Shown: piece after piece, positions 26,659 to 35,424 of the stretch
How the letters are laid out: each line of letters opens with the position of its first letter
Numbering within the stretch: the first letter of the stretch is position 1
Source: JAGORM01 sp964406795
GTDB lineage: Bacteria > Patescibacteriota > Microgenomatia > Levybacterales > GWA1-39-11
Direction of reading: 5' to 3'
NCBI GenBank assembly: GCA_964406795.1
Contig: CAYOTA010000003.1
Location: 56,465 to 120,464, forward strand
Length of the DNA stretch: 64,000 nt
Program-made: the position numbers and the translations under genes
Notes under the pieces: model-generated
Databases searched by the model: none
What the model was told of the DNA's origin: nothing
Seen by the model: only the letters and a program-made list of their open reading frames with translations

Positions 26659-27813
26659 ATGTCATTTCAACTGTTTAACTCATTAACTCGTCAAAAAGAA
26701 AATTTTGCGCCAAAATTTTCTCGTGAAGTTTTATTATATGTTTGCGGTATTACCCCCAACAATGCAACTCACTTGGGTCATGCATTTACCTATGTGTCTT
26801 TTGATATTCTTGTAAGATATTTGAAATATAAAGGTTATAGTGTAAATTATTTACAAAATGCTACAGACATTAATGATTCTGATGATGTTATAAAACAAGC
26901 AAAGTTGGCTAAAAGAACCTGGAAGCAAGAAGCAACTCATTGGATAAAACACTTCCATAAACAAATGGACTCACTTAACGTTTTACGTCCAGATAAGTAC
27001 ATACTCGCAACATCTGTTATGGATGAAATTATTATTGTCATTTCAGATTTATTAAAAAAAGAATTAGCATATGAGAACGGTGGAAATATTTATTTTAATG
27101 TGGAAACATTTAAAAATTATGGGAAGTTATCTCATATGTCAAAAGATCAAATGTTAAAAGTGCCAGTAGATAGAGGTACTAATACTACAGATCCACTCAA
27201 GAAAAACCCTTTAGATTTTGTTTTATGGTTTGGTGATTCCAAAAAACCAAATTGGAAATCACCTTGGGGTAATGGACGTCCGGGGTGGCATATTGAATGC
27301 AGTACTATGATCTATTCTAAGCTTGGTCCACAAATAGATATTCACGGAGGTGGAGAGGACCTTATTTACCCGCATCATGAGAGTGAAATAGCGCAGTCAG
27401 AAAGCAATACTGGTAAGTCTCCCTTCGCAAAAGTTTGGATGCACACAGCATATGTGTTATTTGAAGGAGAGAAGATGAGTAAGTCCCTAGGCAACCTTGT
27501 ACTGGTCGAAAACCTTCTTAAAAAATATTCCCCCAACACTATTCGTTGGCTATTACTGTCTCATCATTATAGAACTCCATGGGAATATTCAGAAAAAGAA
27601 CTACGTGAAGTGGATAAAAAAGTATTGAAAATTGAATCTAAATTAAGTGATGTAAAATCGGTAAAAAATAAGGATATTAGAGAAAAATTTGAAAAACTGA
27701 TGGAGGTTGACTTAAATACACCAAAAGTGCTAGATTTAGTGGAACAACTGATAATTGATAAAAAAAGCAGTGAAGCTCTTAAGATCTTAAAAGTGCTTGG
27801 ATTTAATATATGA
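26659..27813 (+). CDS. CysRS-family ligase, MshC-like (no anticodon-binding domain)
   Basis: 384 aa class I ligase. The start region reads VCGITPNNATHLGHAFTYVSFD and later GRPGWHIEC, HHESE and KMSKSLGNLVLV. The zinc ligands and both ATP signatures (HLGH, KMSKS) are present. GITPxxATHLGHAxTYVxFD is the form found in actinobacterial MshC (cysteine ligated to GlcN-inositol); CysRS usually has GPTVYDxxHIGHAR. The protein also stops like MshC, without the C-terminal anticodon-binding region. It may be the organism's CysRS, or a ligase making a Cys-containing small thiol. Confidence 0.85.
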   Translation: MSFQLFNSLTRQKENFAPKFSREVLLYVCGITPNNATHLGHAFTYVSFDILVRYLKYKGYSVNYLQNATDINDSDDVIKQAKLAKRTWKQEATHWIKHFHKQMDSLNVLRPDKYILATSVMDEIIIVISDLLKKELAYENGGNIYFNVETFKNYGKLSHMSKDQMLKVPVDRGTNTTDPLKKNPLDFVLWFGDSKKPNWKSPWGNGRPGWHIECSTMIYSKLGPQIDIHGGGEDLIYPHHESEIAQSESNTGKSPFAKVWMHTAYVLFEGEKMSKSLGNLVLVENLLKKYSPNTIRWLLLSHHYRTPWEYSEKELREVDKKVLKIESKLSDVKSVKNKDIREKFEKLMEVDLNTPKVLDLVEQLIIDKKSSEALKILKVLGFNI

Positions 27814-27962
27814 ACTGTGTAATCTGTAAAACAAAGATGGATTTAGTAAAAGTTGATATAAGTTTTGGAGAAAACAAAAAAGAATACACAAGGAGCTTGT
27901 ATGAATGCAAGGATTGTGACGTTTGGATTAATGTAGAAATTCCCAAGAAAATGTTAGCTTAA
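27810..27962 (+). CDS. 50-aa zinc-ribbon protein
   Basis: Starts MNCVICKTKMDLVK and has a second pair YECKDCDVWINVE. Two CxxC pairs about 30 residues apart make a typical zinc ribbon. ATGA overlap with the ligase gene shows translational coupling. The 3' end overlaps the convergent YqeY gene by 9 bp. No defined function. Confidence 0.75.
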   Translation: MNCVICKTKMDLVKVDISFGENKKEYTRSLYECKDCDVWINVEIPKKMLA

Positions 27963-28400
27963 TTTTGCGCGTACAAGATTTGAAACCATTCCTGAGTCTG
28001 CTTTGCCTTTTAAGTGTGGCATTAAAATTCCCATAACGCGTCCCATATCCTGCATGGTGGTGGCGCCACTTTGAGTGACTGCAGCGTCAATTAACGCTTT
28101 CACTTCATCTTCAGACATCTGATCAGGTAAATAGCTTTGCAAAATCTCAAGTTCTTTCTTTTCTTTATCTGCTAACTCTGCTCGTCCGCCTTTTTCATAT
28201 AGCTCTATTGCTTCACGTCTTTTCTTAACTTCCTTTCCAATAACATCCAGTATGTCGTCATCTGTTGCCTTGTAATCAAGGCCTTTATTTATCTCAGTGT
28301 ATTGGACAGCGCTTTTTAGCATGCGAAGTGTTGAGAGTTTTTGCTCGTCGTGTGCCAACATCGCTGCCTTTATGTCTTCTTGTAATGTGTCGCTTAGCAT
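27954..28400 (-). CDS. yqeY: GatB/YqeY domain protein
   Basis: 148 aa. LKSAVQYTEINKG, KRREAIELYEKGGRAELADKE and the C-terminal GRVMGILMPHLKGKADSGMV match YqeY, which resembles the tail domain of GatB and probably binds tRNA. Single gene with its own extended -10 promoter and no leader. Confidence 0.92.
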   Translation of the reverse strand: MLSDTLQEDIKAAMLAHDEQKLSTLRMLKSAVQYTEINKGLDYKATDDDILDVIGKEVKKRREAIELYEKGGRAELADKEKKELEILQSYLPDQMSEDEVKALIDAAVTQSGATTMQDMGRVMGILMPHLKGKADSGMVSNLVRAKLS

Positions 28401-28406
28401 ATTTGA

Positions 28407-28415
28407 ATTATATCA
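28407..28415 (-). promoter_or_regulatory. extended -10 promoter (TGATATAAT) of yqeY
   Basis: Minus strand: TGA-TATAAT, six nt (TCAAAT), ATG at 28400. Probable leaderless transcript. Confidence 0.65.
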
Positions 28416-28425
28416 TGTAAAGAAT

Positions 28426-29802
28426 CTATTTTTGTAACTTGTCGTATTCTTCTTTAATTCTTTGAAGAAGATATTCCCTGGTGTTTAATTCAAGATTCTC
28501 GTCAACTTCTTCAAACAAAGCCTGCAAAATCTTTCCAATCGCAGGTCCGGGCGGAATAACCAGTGTTTCCATAATGTCAGTTCCGTTTACAGTCAAATCA
28601 TTAATTGAAAATGGCGGATTGAGTTCCGCTGTAATTCTTTCTTTAAATTTTTTAAGCCTCCATGATTCAGCTACTTGGGTTCCTCCACCAAGTCTGTCGC
28701 CAATGCGCAAGTCCATCATATCTTTCACGTTTTCTACCCCCACGCGTCTTATAAAGCGTCTAATCGCGCTATCTGTGATGTGTTCGTCAACTGTAAACAT
28801 ATGCCACCGAATGAGAGTTATTATTTTTTCTTTTTGTTTTTTTGAGAGACGTAATCTTTCGCAAATTTCTTTTGCAATGCGTGCACCTGCTACTTCATGA
28901 TTATAAAAAATTACAAGCCCGTTTTTATCCTCAGATCTGACTGTGGGTTTTCCCACATCGTGAAGGAGCGTTGCAAGTCTTACAACTGGGTCAGTAGAGG
29001 TGGTGTGTTTTAAAGACAATACATTGTGAGTAAAGACATCTGTTGTGTGATGGCGTCCTGGCCGTTCTTGAGAGACTCCTTTCCCGGCGTTTAATTCAGG
29101 TAGAATTAATTCAAGAATTCTTGTTGCGTCAAGCAACATAATTCCCTCATATGCATGATCTGACCCTAGAATTTTAAGTAGCTCGTCGCGAATGCGCTCA
29201 CCTGATATATGTTTTATTAATGGCGCGTCTGAAGCTATTGCCGTTAGGGTATTTTTTTCAATTGAAAATGAAAGTTGAGTTGCAAAACGAATCGCTCTCA
29301 TGAGGCGCAGAGCATCTTCTTTAAAGCGTTCATCAGGATTTCCAACCGCTTTTATAAGTTTATTTCTTAAATCATTCTGCCCGCCAAAAGGGTCAATTAC
29401 CTTTATTTCTGGACCGATTTTAAAAGCAATTGCATTTATAGTAAAGTCTCGTCTCTTAAGATCTTCCTGAATTGTTTTTCCCCATGCAACACGTTCCGGT
29501 TTTCTGTGATCTACGTATGCAGACTCAGTGCGGTAGGTGGTAATCTCGACGATTCCGGGATGCTCAATTTCAGGTGTCTCAGGAAGCGGTATTCCAACGG
29601 TCCCAAATGCATTGTCATAAAAAGAGTCAGGGAAAACAGCCTGAAGTTCTTCCGGCAAAGCATTTGTGGTTAGATCCCAGTCTTTTGGTGTTTGATTGAG
29701 AAGTAAATTCCTTACACTTCCTCCCACAAAGTATACTTCAAATCCAGCGCCCTCAAGCCGCTTATAAATTTGTAAAACGTCGGGATCAATTTTATCTATC
29801 AT
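28426..29802 (-). CDS. cca: CCA-adding tRNA nucleotidyltransferase / poly(A) polymerase with HD domain
   Basis: 458 aa. FVGGSVRNLLLNQTPKDWDLTT carries the GGxVR loop and the DxD catalytic pair. RRDFTINAIA and EDALRLMRAIRFA are the next conserved motifs. The HD domain follows (LLHDVGKP, with the earlier HNVLSLKH). It adds or repairs the CCA end of tRNAs; a poly(A) polymerase role cannot be excluded by sequence alone. A TGATAAAAT element lies 12 nt upstream of the ATG. Confidence 0.9.
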   Translation of the reverse strand: MIDKIDPDVLQIYKRLEGAGFEVYFVGGSVRNLLLNQTPKDWDLTTNALPEELQAVFPDSFYDNAFGTVGIPLPETPEIEHPGIVEITTYRTESAYVDHRKPERVAWGKTIQEDLKRRDFTINAIAFKIGPEIKVIDPFGGQNDLRNKLIKAVGNPDERFKEDALRLMRAIRFATQLSFSIEKNTLTAIASDAPLIKHISGERIRDELLKILGSDHAYEGIMLLDATRILELILPELNAGKGVSQERPGRHHTTDVFTHNVLSLKHTTSTDPVVRLATLLHDVGKPTVRSEDKNGLVIFYNHEVAGARIAKEICERLRLSKKQKEKIITLIRWHMFTVDEHITDSAIRRFIRRVGVENVKDMMDLRIGDRLGGGTQVAESWRLKKFKERITAELNPPFSINDLTVNGTDIMETLVIPPGPAIGKILQALFEEVDENLELNTREYLLQRIKEEYDKLQK

Positions 29803-29822
29803 GTGTTATATTTGATTTTATC

Positions 29823-31469
29823 ATGAAAAAGTGGAAAGTATTGAAAGATACTGGAGAACTGTCAAAAATGACAACTGGGCAAGTCATTAAAACTCTTTTG
29901 GAAAATAGAAAAATTTTAACAAAAGCTGAGTATGAGCAGTATAGTCATCCCAGCCTTGAGTCTGTAAATTTTAAAAGTGTAGGAATAAGTATTTCAGACG
30001 TTGATAAAACAATTAAAAGAATAAAGGAGGCAATACAAAAAAACGAAGCTATTATAATTTACGGAGATTATGATGTAGATGGAATTTGCGCAACGGCAAT
30101 TTTATGGGAGACTATTTACTCATTTTACAAAAATGTACATCCATATATTCCGCACCGAGTTGACGAAGGATACGGGTTATCGATACAAGGAATTCAGAAT
30201 ATAGAATCTAGAATCCAGAATATTGGATTGATAATTACAGTAGATAACGGGATTGTTGCCTATAAGGCACTGGATTTTGCAAAGACACACGAAATAGATG
30301 TTATTGTTACAGACCATCATGTAGGGGGGCAAAAAATTCCCGATGCTCATGCTATAGTGCACACAACAAATGTGTGCGGCACGAGCGTTGCCTATTTATT
30401 ATCAAAAAAAATAGAGGAAGAATTTAGTCTTTCCCCAAATGAGGCTCATTTGGAGCTGGTTGCACTAGCTACAGTTGCTGATTTGGTGCCGCTTAAAGAA
30501 CAAAATAGAACTTTGCTTAAGTATGGATTAAAGGGGATTCAGAAAACACAAAGAAAAGGGTTATTAGCATTATTCCAAGAAGCTAAAGTAAAAAAAGAAG
30601 AGATAGATGTATACCACATAGGGCATGTCGTAGCTCCCAGACTAAATGCAAGTGGTAGGATAACTCACGCAATGGATGCGCTACGGTTGATTTGTACTAC
30701 AGACACAGTCAGAGCCCAAAAGTTAGCTCGAGTACTCGAGGAAACTAACAAAAATCGTCAAACCTTAACGTTTGATTCTGCCAATCAAGCAAAAAACAGT
30801 ATAGATAAAAATAATTTAGAAAATATTCTCATTGTTTCAGAACCGGAATATGATCAGGGAGTAATTGGACTTATTGCGTCAAAATTGGTTGAAGAATTTT
30901 ACAGGCCATCTATTGCAATTTCAGTAGGGGATGAAATTTCAAAAGGTTCTGCGCGTTCTATTTCAGGCATAAATATTATTGAGTTAATCAGATCAGTACC
31001 TGAATTTTTAAAAGAAGCAGGAGGACATCCTATGGCCGCTGGATTTAGTATTGAAACAAAAAATCTTGAAAACTTTAAAAATGCATTAGTAAAAAAAACT
31101 AAAAAGGAAATTGATCCTCAATTATTTGATCGTGTTTTATATATAGATATGGAGCTACCATTTGAGAATATAAATATGGAATTATATAGTGGCATTCAAG
31201 CATTAGCGCCATTTGGTATGGGAAATTCTCAGCCTGTTTTTATAACTCGCGGAGTGACAGTTGCGGGAGTTAATAGGGTAGGAAAAAATAAAGAACATGT
31301 GCAGCTAATGATTGAAAAGGATGCGAGCCTTTTTAAAGGCATTATGTTTCGTTATGAAAAAGAAGATTTGAAGCCTGGTGTGCTTGCCGACATAGCTTAT
31401 TCTATAGAAAAAAATGAATGGAATGGGAGGGTAAATATTGAGCTGCGTCTAAAAGACATAGGTATCTAG
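29823..31469 (+). CDS. recJ: single-stranded-DNA-specific exonuclease RecJ
   Basis: 548 aa. GDYDVDGICATAI, the TDHHVGG (DHH) motif, LVALATVADLVPL and, in the DHHA1 part, SKGSARSISGINI with GGHPMAAGFSIE. The OB-type C-terminal domain is present. 5'-3' ssDNA exonuclease in recombination and repair. Starts 20 bp from the divergent cca gene. Confidence 0.94.
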   Translation: MKKWKVLKDTGELSKMTTGQVIKTLLENRKILTKAEYEQYSHPSLESVNFKSVGISISDVDKTIKRIKEAIQKNEAIIIYGDYDVDGICATAILWETIYSFYKNVHPYIPHRVDEGYGLSIQGIQNIESRIQNIGLIITVDNGIVAYKALDFAKTHEIDVIVTDHHVGGQKIPDAHAIVHTTNVCGTSVAYLLSKKIEEEFSLSPNEAHLELVALATVADLVPLKEQNRTLLKYGLKGIQKTQRKGLLALFQEAKVKKEEIDVYHIGHVVAPRLNASGRITHAMDALRLICTTDTVRAQKLARVLEETNKNRQTLTFDSANQAKNSIDKNNLENILIVSEPEYDQGVIGLIASKLVEEFYRPSIAISVGDEISKGSARSISGINIIELIRSVPEFLKEAGGHPMAAGFSIETKNLENFKNALVKKTKKEIDPQLFDRVLYIDMELPFENINMELYSGIQALAPFGMGNSQPVFITRGVTVAGVNRVGKNKEHVQLMIEKDASLFKGIMFRYEKEDLKPGVLADIAYSIEKNEWNGRVNIELRLKDIGI

Positions 31470-31741
31470 CGCGCTTTTTTAATCGTTTCAATTCCCTTAG
31501 GAATTGGATCTGTAACAAACTTGTCTAGAGTTTTTTTAACATCCTCTGCTGAAACATTTGCTCTTCTAAGTATCTGTCCATAGATAGGGGCAAGTTTTGC
31601 TGCCTCCAGAAATGCATTTCCCTCTTCTTGTCTTTGAAAACGGTTTCTGTCTGCCCATTTTTCTCGTTCATTTACGCTCATATTCTTCCATTCTGGGGGA
31701 AGATTCGAGTTGTTGTTTGGTATTTCAGATGATCTTGGCAT
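31466..31741 (-). CDS. small hydrophilic protein of unknown function
   Basis: 91 aa from ATG 31741. PPEWKNMSVNEREKWADRNRFQRQEEG and a C-terminal helical part; no signal or membrane helix. The frame is open further upstream to a TTG at 31804 and beyond, through a 39-bp tandem duplication that encodes EKE-R/Q-SDL twice, so the true N-terminus is uncertain. It overlaps the convergent recJ stop by 4 bp. A terminator-like hairpin and a structured leader lie upstream. Confidence 0.6.
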   Translation of the reverse strand: MPRSSEIPNNNSNLPPEWKNMSVNEREKWADRNRFQRQEEGNAFLEAAKLAPIYGQILRRANVSAEDVKKTLDKFVTDPIPKGIETIKKAR

Positions 31742-31763
31742 ATGTTTTGTCTTTTGTTCCTTA

Positions 31764-31825
31764 AAAAGGTCGCTTTGCTCTTTTTCTAAAGATACCTTCC
31801 TCAAAAGGTCGCTCCGCTCTTTTTC
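31764..31825. repeat. imperfect 23-bp direct repeat, 39-bp period
   Basis: 31764-31786 and 31803-31825 differ at 2 of 23 positions (AAAAGGTCGC, then TTTGC or TCCGC, then TCTTTTTC). The offset of 39 bp keeps the reading frame on the minus strand, so this is a tandem 13-codon duplication at the 5' edge of the small gene. Confidence 0.7.
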
Positions 31826-31844
31826 GTCGCAATGCTCCTCAAAA

Positions 31845-31874
31845 TAAAAAAACTCCCATTTTTACTGGGAGTTT
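31845..31874 (-). terminator. intrinsic terminator of the short RNA
   Basis: Minus strand: stem AAACTCCCA with TGGGAGTTT (31874-31866 and 31858-31850), loop of 7 nt, followed by a run of T. This is the clearest intrinsic terminator in the window. Confidence 0.8.
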
Positions 31875-31900
31875 AAAACTGAATTAGTTTCAAACCCCAA

Positions 31901-31945
31901 TTAAGGGAGTGCTGCAAAATTAATAAAATGTTGTGTACAACTCAT
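31901..31945 (-). CDS. possible 14-aa leader peptide
   Basis: ATG at 31945, reading MSCTQHFINFAALP and TAA at 31903-31901. It starts only about 5 nt after the predicted transcription start, and its stop codon lies in the CUCCC/GGGG hairpin. This arrangement fits a translation-sensing attenuator but may be chance. Confidence 0.3.
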   Translation of the reverse strand: MSCTQHFINFAALP

Positions 31946-31957
31946 ACTATGGGTCTA

Positions 31958-31986
31958 ATTATACCACTTGAAGGGGTGTTTGTCAA
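31958..31986 (-). promoter_or_regulatory. perfect consensus sigma70 promoter
   Basis: TTGACA (31986-31981), 17 nt, TATAAT (31963-31958), read on the minus strand. It faces away from the AspRS promoter and has no protein gene until 31741. Confidence 0.85.
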
Positions 31987-31994
31987 GATATCTC

Positions 31995-32023
31995 TTGCCA
32001 AGCAGGAGTACACAAGCTAAAAT
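31995..32023 (+). promoter_or_regulatory. promoter of the AspRS gene
   Basis: TTGCCA (31995-32000), 17-nt spacer, TAAAAT (32018-32023), then 6 nt to ATG 32030. Predicted leaderless start with a usable -35, unlike the extended -10 group. Confidence 0.65.
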
Positions 32024-32029
32024 ACGAAT

Positions 32030-33400
32030 ATGTCAGAAAACCCACAAAGAACTTTAAACACAGAATGTCTTGAAAAAATTGGCCAAGAAGTGCAGCTGGA
32101 AGGCTGGGTGCAGGTGGTACGCGCACACGGAAAGATAGCGTTTATAGATTTAAGAGACAGAACAGGTATTATCCAGATTGGTGCATTTGAGGGTAGCTTG
32201 CCAGCTGAATTTGCAAAATTAGGCATGCAGGACGTGGTGAGAGTCTCAGGGCTTGTTAAAGCGCGTGGGGAAAAGTATGTAAATAAAAATTCGCTGCTTG
32301 GAACCATAGAGCTAGAGGCAAAAAGTCTTGAAATAATTCAAAAATCAGCAGAAATGCCATTTGATATGGGAGGGAAAGACTTAAATCTGGAGCTTCCCAC
32401 ACTACTTGATAATAGAGGGCTTACATTAAGACACCCTAAGGTTGCAGCAATTTTTAAAGTTCAGGAGACTGTAATTGATTCATTTAGAAAAGCACTTCAA
32501 GAGAAAGGTTTTACAGAATTTCAGGCACCAGTTATTATCCCCCAGGGAGCTGAAGGCGGCGCTGAAGTTTTTGAAGTAGACTACTTTGGCAAAAAAGCTT
32601 ATTTATCCCAGAGTCCACAATTTTATAAGCAGATTTTGGTAGGTGTTTTTGAGCGAGTGTTTAGTGTTAACAAAACACTTCGCGCGGAACCATCCATTAC
32701 AACCCGCCACTTGGCAGAGGCAACAACCCTTGACGCTGAGTTTGGATTTATTAACTCCTGGATAGATGTTTTGGATATGGCAGAGTATGTTATTAGATAT
32801 GTATTTGAAAAGGTAGCGCTTGAAAATGGGGCGGAGTTAGAAATGTATGGAGTAACAATTCCTCAAATTGCCTCAGAAATTCCAAGAATAAAACTGAGAG
32901 AAGCACAAAAAATTATTTTAGAGCGAACGAGCAGAGATAATACAAATGAGCCTGATTTAACTCCTGAAGATGAGCGTGAGATTTGTAGATGGGCAACTGA
33001 GGAAAAAGGGTCAGAGTTGGTTTTTATAACTCACTATCCGGTTGAAAAGCGGCCATTTTACACATATGAAGACCCACAAGACCCGGGTTATACTCTGAGT
33101 GCTGATTTAATTGGACGCGGAACTGAGTGGATGACTGGAGGTCAAAGAATTCACACATTAGAAAAGTTAGTAGAAAATGCAAAAAAGCGCGGAATTGGTT
33201 TGGAGAAGAGTGAATTATATTTTCAAGCATTCAAATATGGAATGCCGCCTGAAGGTGGATTTTCATTTGGTTCAGAGCGTGTCACCATGCACATTTTAGG
33301 CCTACAAAATGTCAGGGAAGCAAGCTTATTCCCTCGGGATATGGAAAGAGTTGATACTAGATTTTCTGCCTACCATGAAGAAAAAGACAAAAAAGTATAA
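32030..33400 (+). CDS. aspS: archaeal-type (type 2) aspartyl-tRNA synthetase
   Basis: 456 aa class IIb synthetase. N-terminal OB domain (VQLEGWVQVVRAHGKIAFIDLRD), motif 2 region FRAEP-like (LRAEPSITTRHLAEATTLD), YLSQSPQFYKQ typical of AspRS, and motif 3 GGFSFGSERVTMHILGLQN. It lacks the GAD insertion of bacterial AspRS, so it is the shorter archaeal type, often non-discriminating and paired with GatCAB. An AsnRS assignment is possible but the SQSPQ segment favours AspRS. The carboxypeptidase gene starts inside its 3' end. Confidence 0.85.
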   Translation: MSENPQRTLNTECLEKIGQEVQLEGWVQVVRAHGKIAFIDLRDRTGIIQIGAFEGSLPAEFAKLGMQDVVRVSGLVKARGEKYVNKNSLLGTIELEAKSLEIIQKSAEMPFDMGGKDLNLELPTLLDNRGLTLRHPKVAAIFKVQETVIDSFRKALQEKGFTEFQAPVIIPQGAEGGAEVFEVDYFGKKAYLSQSPQFYKQILVGVFERVFSVNKTLRAEPSITTRHLAEATTLDAEFGFINSWIDVLDMAEYVIRYVFEKVALENGAELEMYGVTIPQIASEIPRIKLREAQKIILERTSRDNTNEPDLTPEDEREICRWATEEKGSELVFITHYPVEKRPFYTYEDPQDPGYTLSADLIGRGTEWMTGGQRIHTLEKLVENAKKRGIGLEKSELYFQAFKYGMPPEGGFSFGSERVTMHILGLQNVREASLFPRDMERVDTRFSAYHEEKDKKV

Positions 33401-34355
33401 GAAAAAAATAGAACCCGTTTTCACTCCCACTATTGAAGCAAAAAGCTCTCTTAACCCGCTTATTATTGTAGTCTCAACACTAATAGTTTTATTAATTGCG
33501 GTAGTTATCCTCATACTGCTTCTATTGCTTCAAGTAAGGTTTAATAAAATTGAGCCAATTCCAATACGAGCTACAAATGGGGTAAATTTTTCGTATTTTG
33601 TTAAAAGGCCCGATGCTCTAGCGTCTGCAAAAGCACTTATAGTGTATGACGCAAATGAAAATGTTTCATTGCTTTCAAAAAATGAAAATGTGCGGTTTGC
33701 TCCTGCTTCAACCGCCAAAATTATGTCAGCACTTGTTGTACTTGATCATTACGCTTTGGATGATGTGCTTGAATACTCTCAAATTTTGGCTGGAGTTGAT
33801 AATTCCAAAATGGGTTTATTTTTAAATGAGCGAATGAGTGTACGAAATTTAATATACGGTATGATGCTGCCTTCTGGAAATGATGCGGCTCAGCTTTTGG
33901 CGCGTAATTATCCGGGAGGGGTTGAGGGTTTTGTTTTGGCAATGAATAAAAAAGCAAGGGAGTTAGGACTTTCCAATACGCTTTTTGTTGATCCAGCAGG
34001 GTACAAAGATGAAAACTATTCCACCGCATATGATTTGGCTCGTTTAGGCTCAAAGGCCCTTGAAGATCCCTTTTTGTCTGAGGTAATAAAGACAAGGAGT
34101 GTGACTGTGTATGATAATTCAGGTACTATTCCTCATGTTCTTGAAAACTTAAATGAGTTGCTTGAAATTCCTGGTGTAAATGGTATTAAAACCGGCTTCA
34201 CAAATGAGGCAGAGGGCGTGCTAACTACTTCGTTTTTACACAACGCAAAACAATATGTAATAGTAGTTTTAAGAAGTAAGGATAGATTTGCTGATACAAG
34301 AGAACTTATCAATGGAATTATAAATGATTTGAAAAGTGAGCAGGTAAAGCTTTAA
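33375..34355 (+). CDS. dacA: D-alanyl-D-alanine carboxypeptidase (PBP5/DacA family)
   Basis: About 326 aa from ATG 33375. A basic cytoplasmic N-terminus, one helix (~22-46), then the S11 peptidase domain with ASTAKIM (SxxK), PSGND (SxN) and GVNGIKTGFT (KTG). Trims D-Ala from peptidoglycan pentapeptides outside the membrane. The PBP5 C-terminal anchor domain is absent; anchoring is N-terminal. It overlaps the synthetase gene by 26 bp. Confidence 0.9.
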   Translation: MKKKTKKYKKKIEPVFTPTIEAKSSLNPLIIVVSTLIVLLIAVVILILLLLLQVRFNKIEPIPIRATNGVNFSYFVKRPDALASAKALIVYDANENVSLLSKNENVRFAPASTAKIMSALVVLDHYALDDVLEYSQILAGVDNSKMGLFLNERMSVRNLIYGMMLPSGNDAAQLLARNYPGGVEGFVLAMNKKARELGLSNTLFVDPAGYKDENYSTAYDLARLGSKALEDPFLSEVIKTRSVTVYDNSGTIPHVLENLNELLEIPGVNGIKTGFTNEAEGVLTTSFLHNAKQYVIVVLRSKDRFADTRELINGIINDLKSEQVKL

Positions 34356-35374
34356 TTTCTAACAGCCGGGACGTATGCTTCAAAGTTATCCAACCCCTTA
34401 AACACCACTATTGGTAGGAGATATTCTTGAGTGTCAGTATTATTTAAATAGTAGCCAAGCAAAACTTCAGTAATTCCTATAGATTTATTTTCGGTTGGTT
34501 TTACTATGTAGCCCTTTCCACTCATTAATTCATCATAGGCCTCCTGAGCCGTTTTTATGTAGTAGGTTGACCCTTCTGAGAGGTTGGGGGTGAAGTGATG
34601 GTATGATGCTTCAACGACGTTAGGATCTCGTTCCAGGAGTGCTAGTGTAAAATATAATGTGCTTCCTGTTTCAGAAGGATAATAAATAGGAAGATCATTT
34701 ACGTTTTTTTGAAACAGCTCAAGACGTGCCAACGGTGCCGTGTCAGTATCGGTAGTTGGAACCATACCGGATGATGAGGGAATATAATAACTAACTGTTG
34801 TTTTTTCTGTGTTAATATCATCAATATTTCCACCTAGGGAAGAAATAAATGCTGTCGCCACACTCATGAGATCACTTTTGCTAAATCCACCCATTGGCAA
34901 GAAACTTGCAGAATTTGCAAATGTTGTAGTTACTGAAAAGTTTAAATTATAAATTTCATAAAACAAGCTAGTGTCCAAGCTGGGGTTATTCCATTTATAC
35001 TCAGATGTTGAAAGTGCTTGTTCACCGTCGGTATATCCAATTGCTGCCGCTTTTACTTTTGCGTCAGGAAGTGCAGTAATTGTGGGCTCACTTTTTTTAA
35101 GTTTATAAATAGGAAGAGTAGTTGGGAATGTAGGAAGAAATCCGGTAACCGTTTCAATCCTATATTCAAATCCCTCATTGTTTTCCAGAGGAAACCCAAT
35201 AGAAGGTAGTATTCCAAATTTTGCTTCAGCAGGAGCAGGTGGGTCAGGAAAATAAACATTTTTCACAAATTGTCCACCTTTAAACAAGAAAAACCCAATA
35301 ACACCCAATACGCCTACTACGGCAGCTACCTTAAGGAAAATTCTTGTATCTTTTGTGACTTCAACAAGCGACAT
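34352..35374 (-). CDS. single-pass membrane protein with large extracytoplasmic domain, unknown
   Basis: 340 aa. One helix (~13-32), then about 300 residues rich in Ser, Thr and aromatic residues with no Cys. Features include PDPPAPAEAKFGILPSIGFP after the helix and FYEIYNLNFS later. The pattern suggests a beta-rich surface domain. I do not recognise the family. It overlaps the convergent dacA stop by 4 bp. Its start is near TATATC on the minus strand, 7 nt upstream. Confidence 0.7.
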   Translation of the reverse strand: MSLVEVTKDTRIFLKVAAVVGVLGVIGFFLFKGGQFVKNVYFPDPPAPAEAKFGILPSIGFPLENNEGFEYRIETVTGFLPTFPTTLPIYKLKKSEPTITALPDAKVKAAAIGYTDGEQALSTSEYKWNNPSLDTSLFYEIYNLNFSVTTTFANSASFLPMGGFSKSDLMSVATAFISSLGGNIDDINTEKTTVSYYIPSSSGMVPTTDTDTAPLARLELFQKNVNDLPIYYPSETGSTLYFTLALLERDPNVVEASYHHFTPNLSEGSTYYIKTAQEAYDELMSGKGYIVKPTENKSIGITEVLLGYYLNNTDTQEYLLPIVVFKGLDNFEAYVPAVRN

Positions 35375-35424
35375 AAATAGGGATATATTGAGTATAGGTG
35401 AAATTTTGAGTAAAATGCAAGGTA

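Larger units (their letters stand above)
31843..31950 (-). ncRNA. short structured RNA / attenuator-like leader
   Basis: An RNA of about 107 nt is delimited by a perfect promoter (TTGACA-N17-TATAAT at 31986-31958) and an intrinsic terminator ending near 31843. It can fold into four hairpins: GUUG/CAAC, CUCCC/GGGG, AAACU/AGUUU and the terminator AAACUCCCA/UGGGAGUUU. The right arm of hairpin 2 (GGGGUUU) can instead pair with the left arm of the terminator with one bulge, an antiterminator geometry. A 14-codon ORF (31945-31901) ends inside hairpin 2. It is either an independent sRNA or an attenuator for the 31741 gene. Confidence 0.6.
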
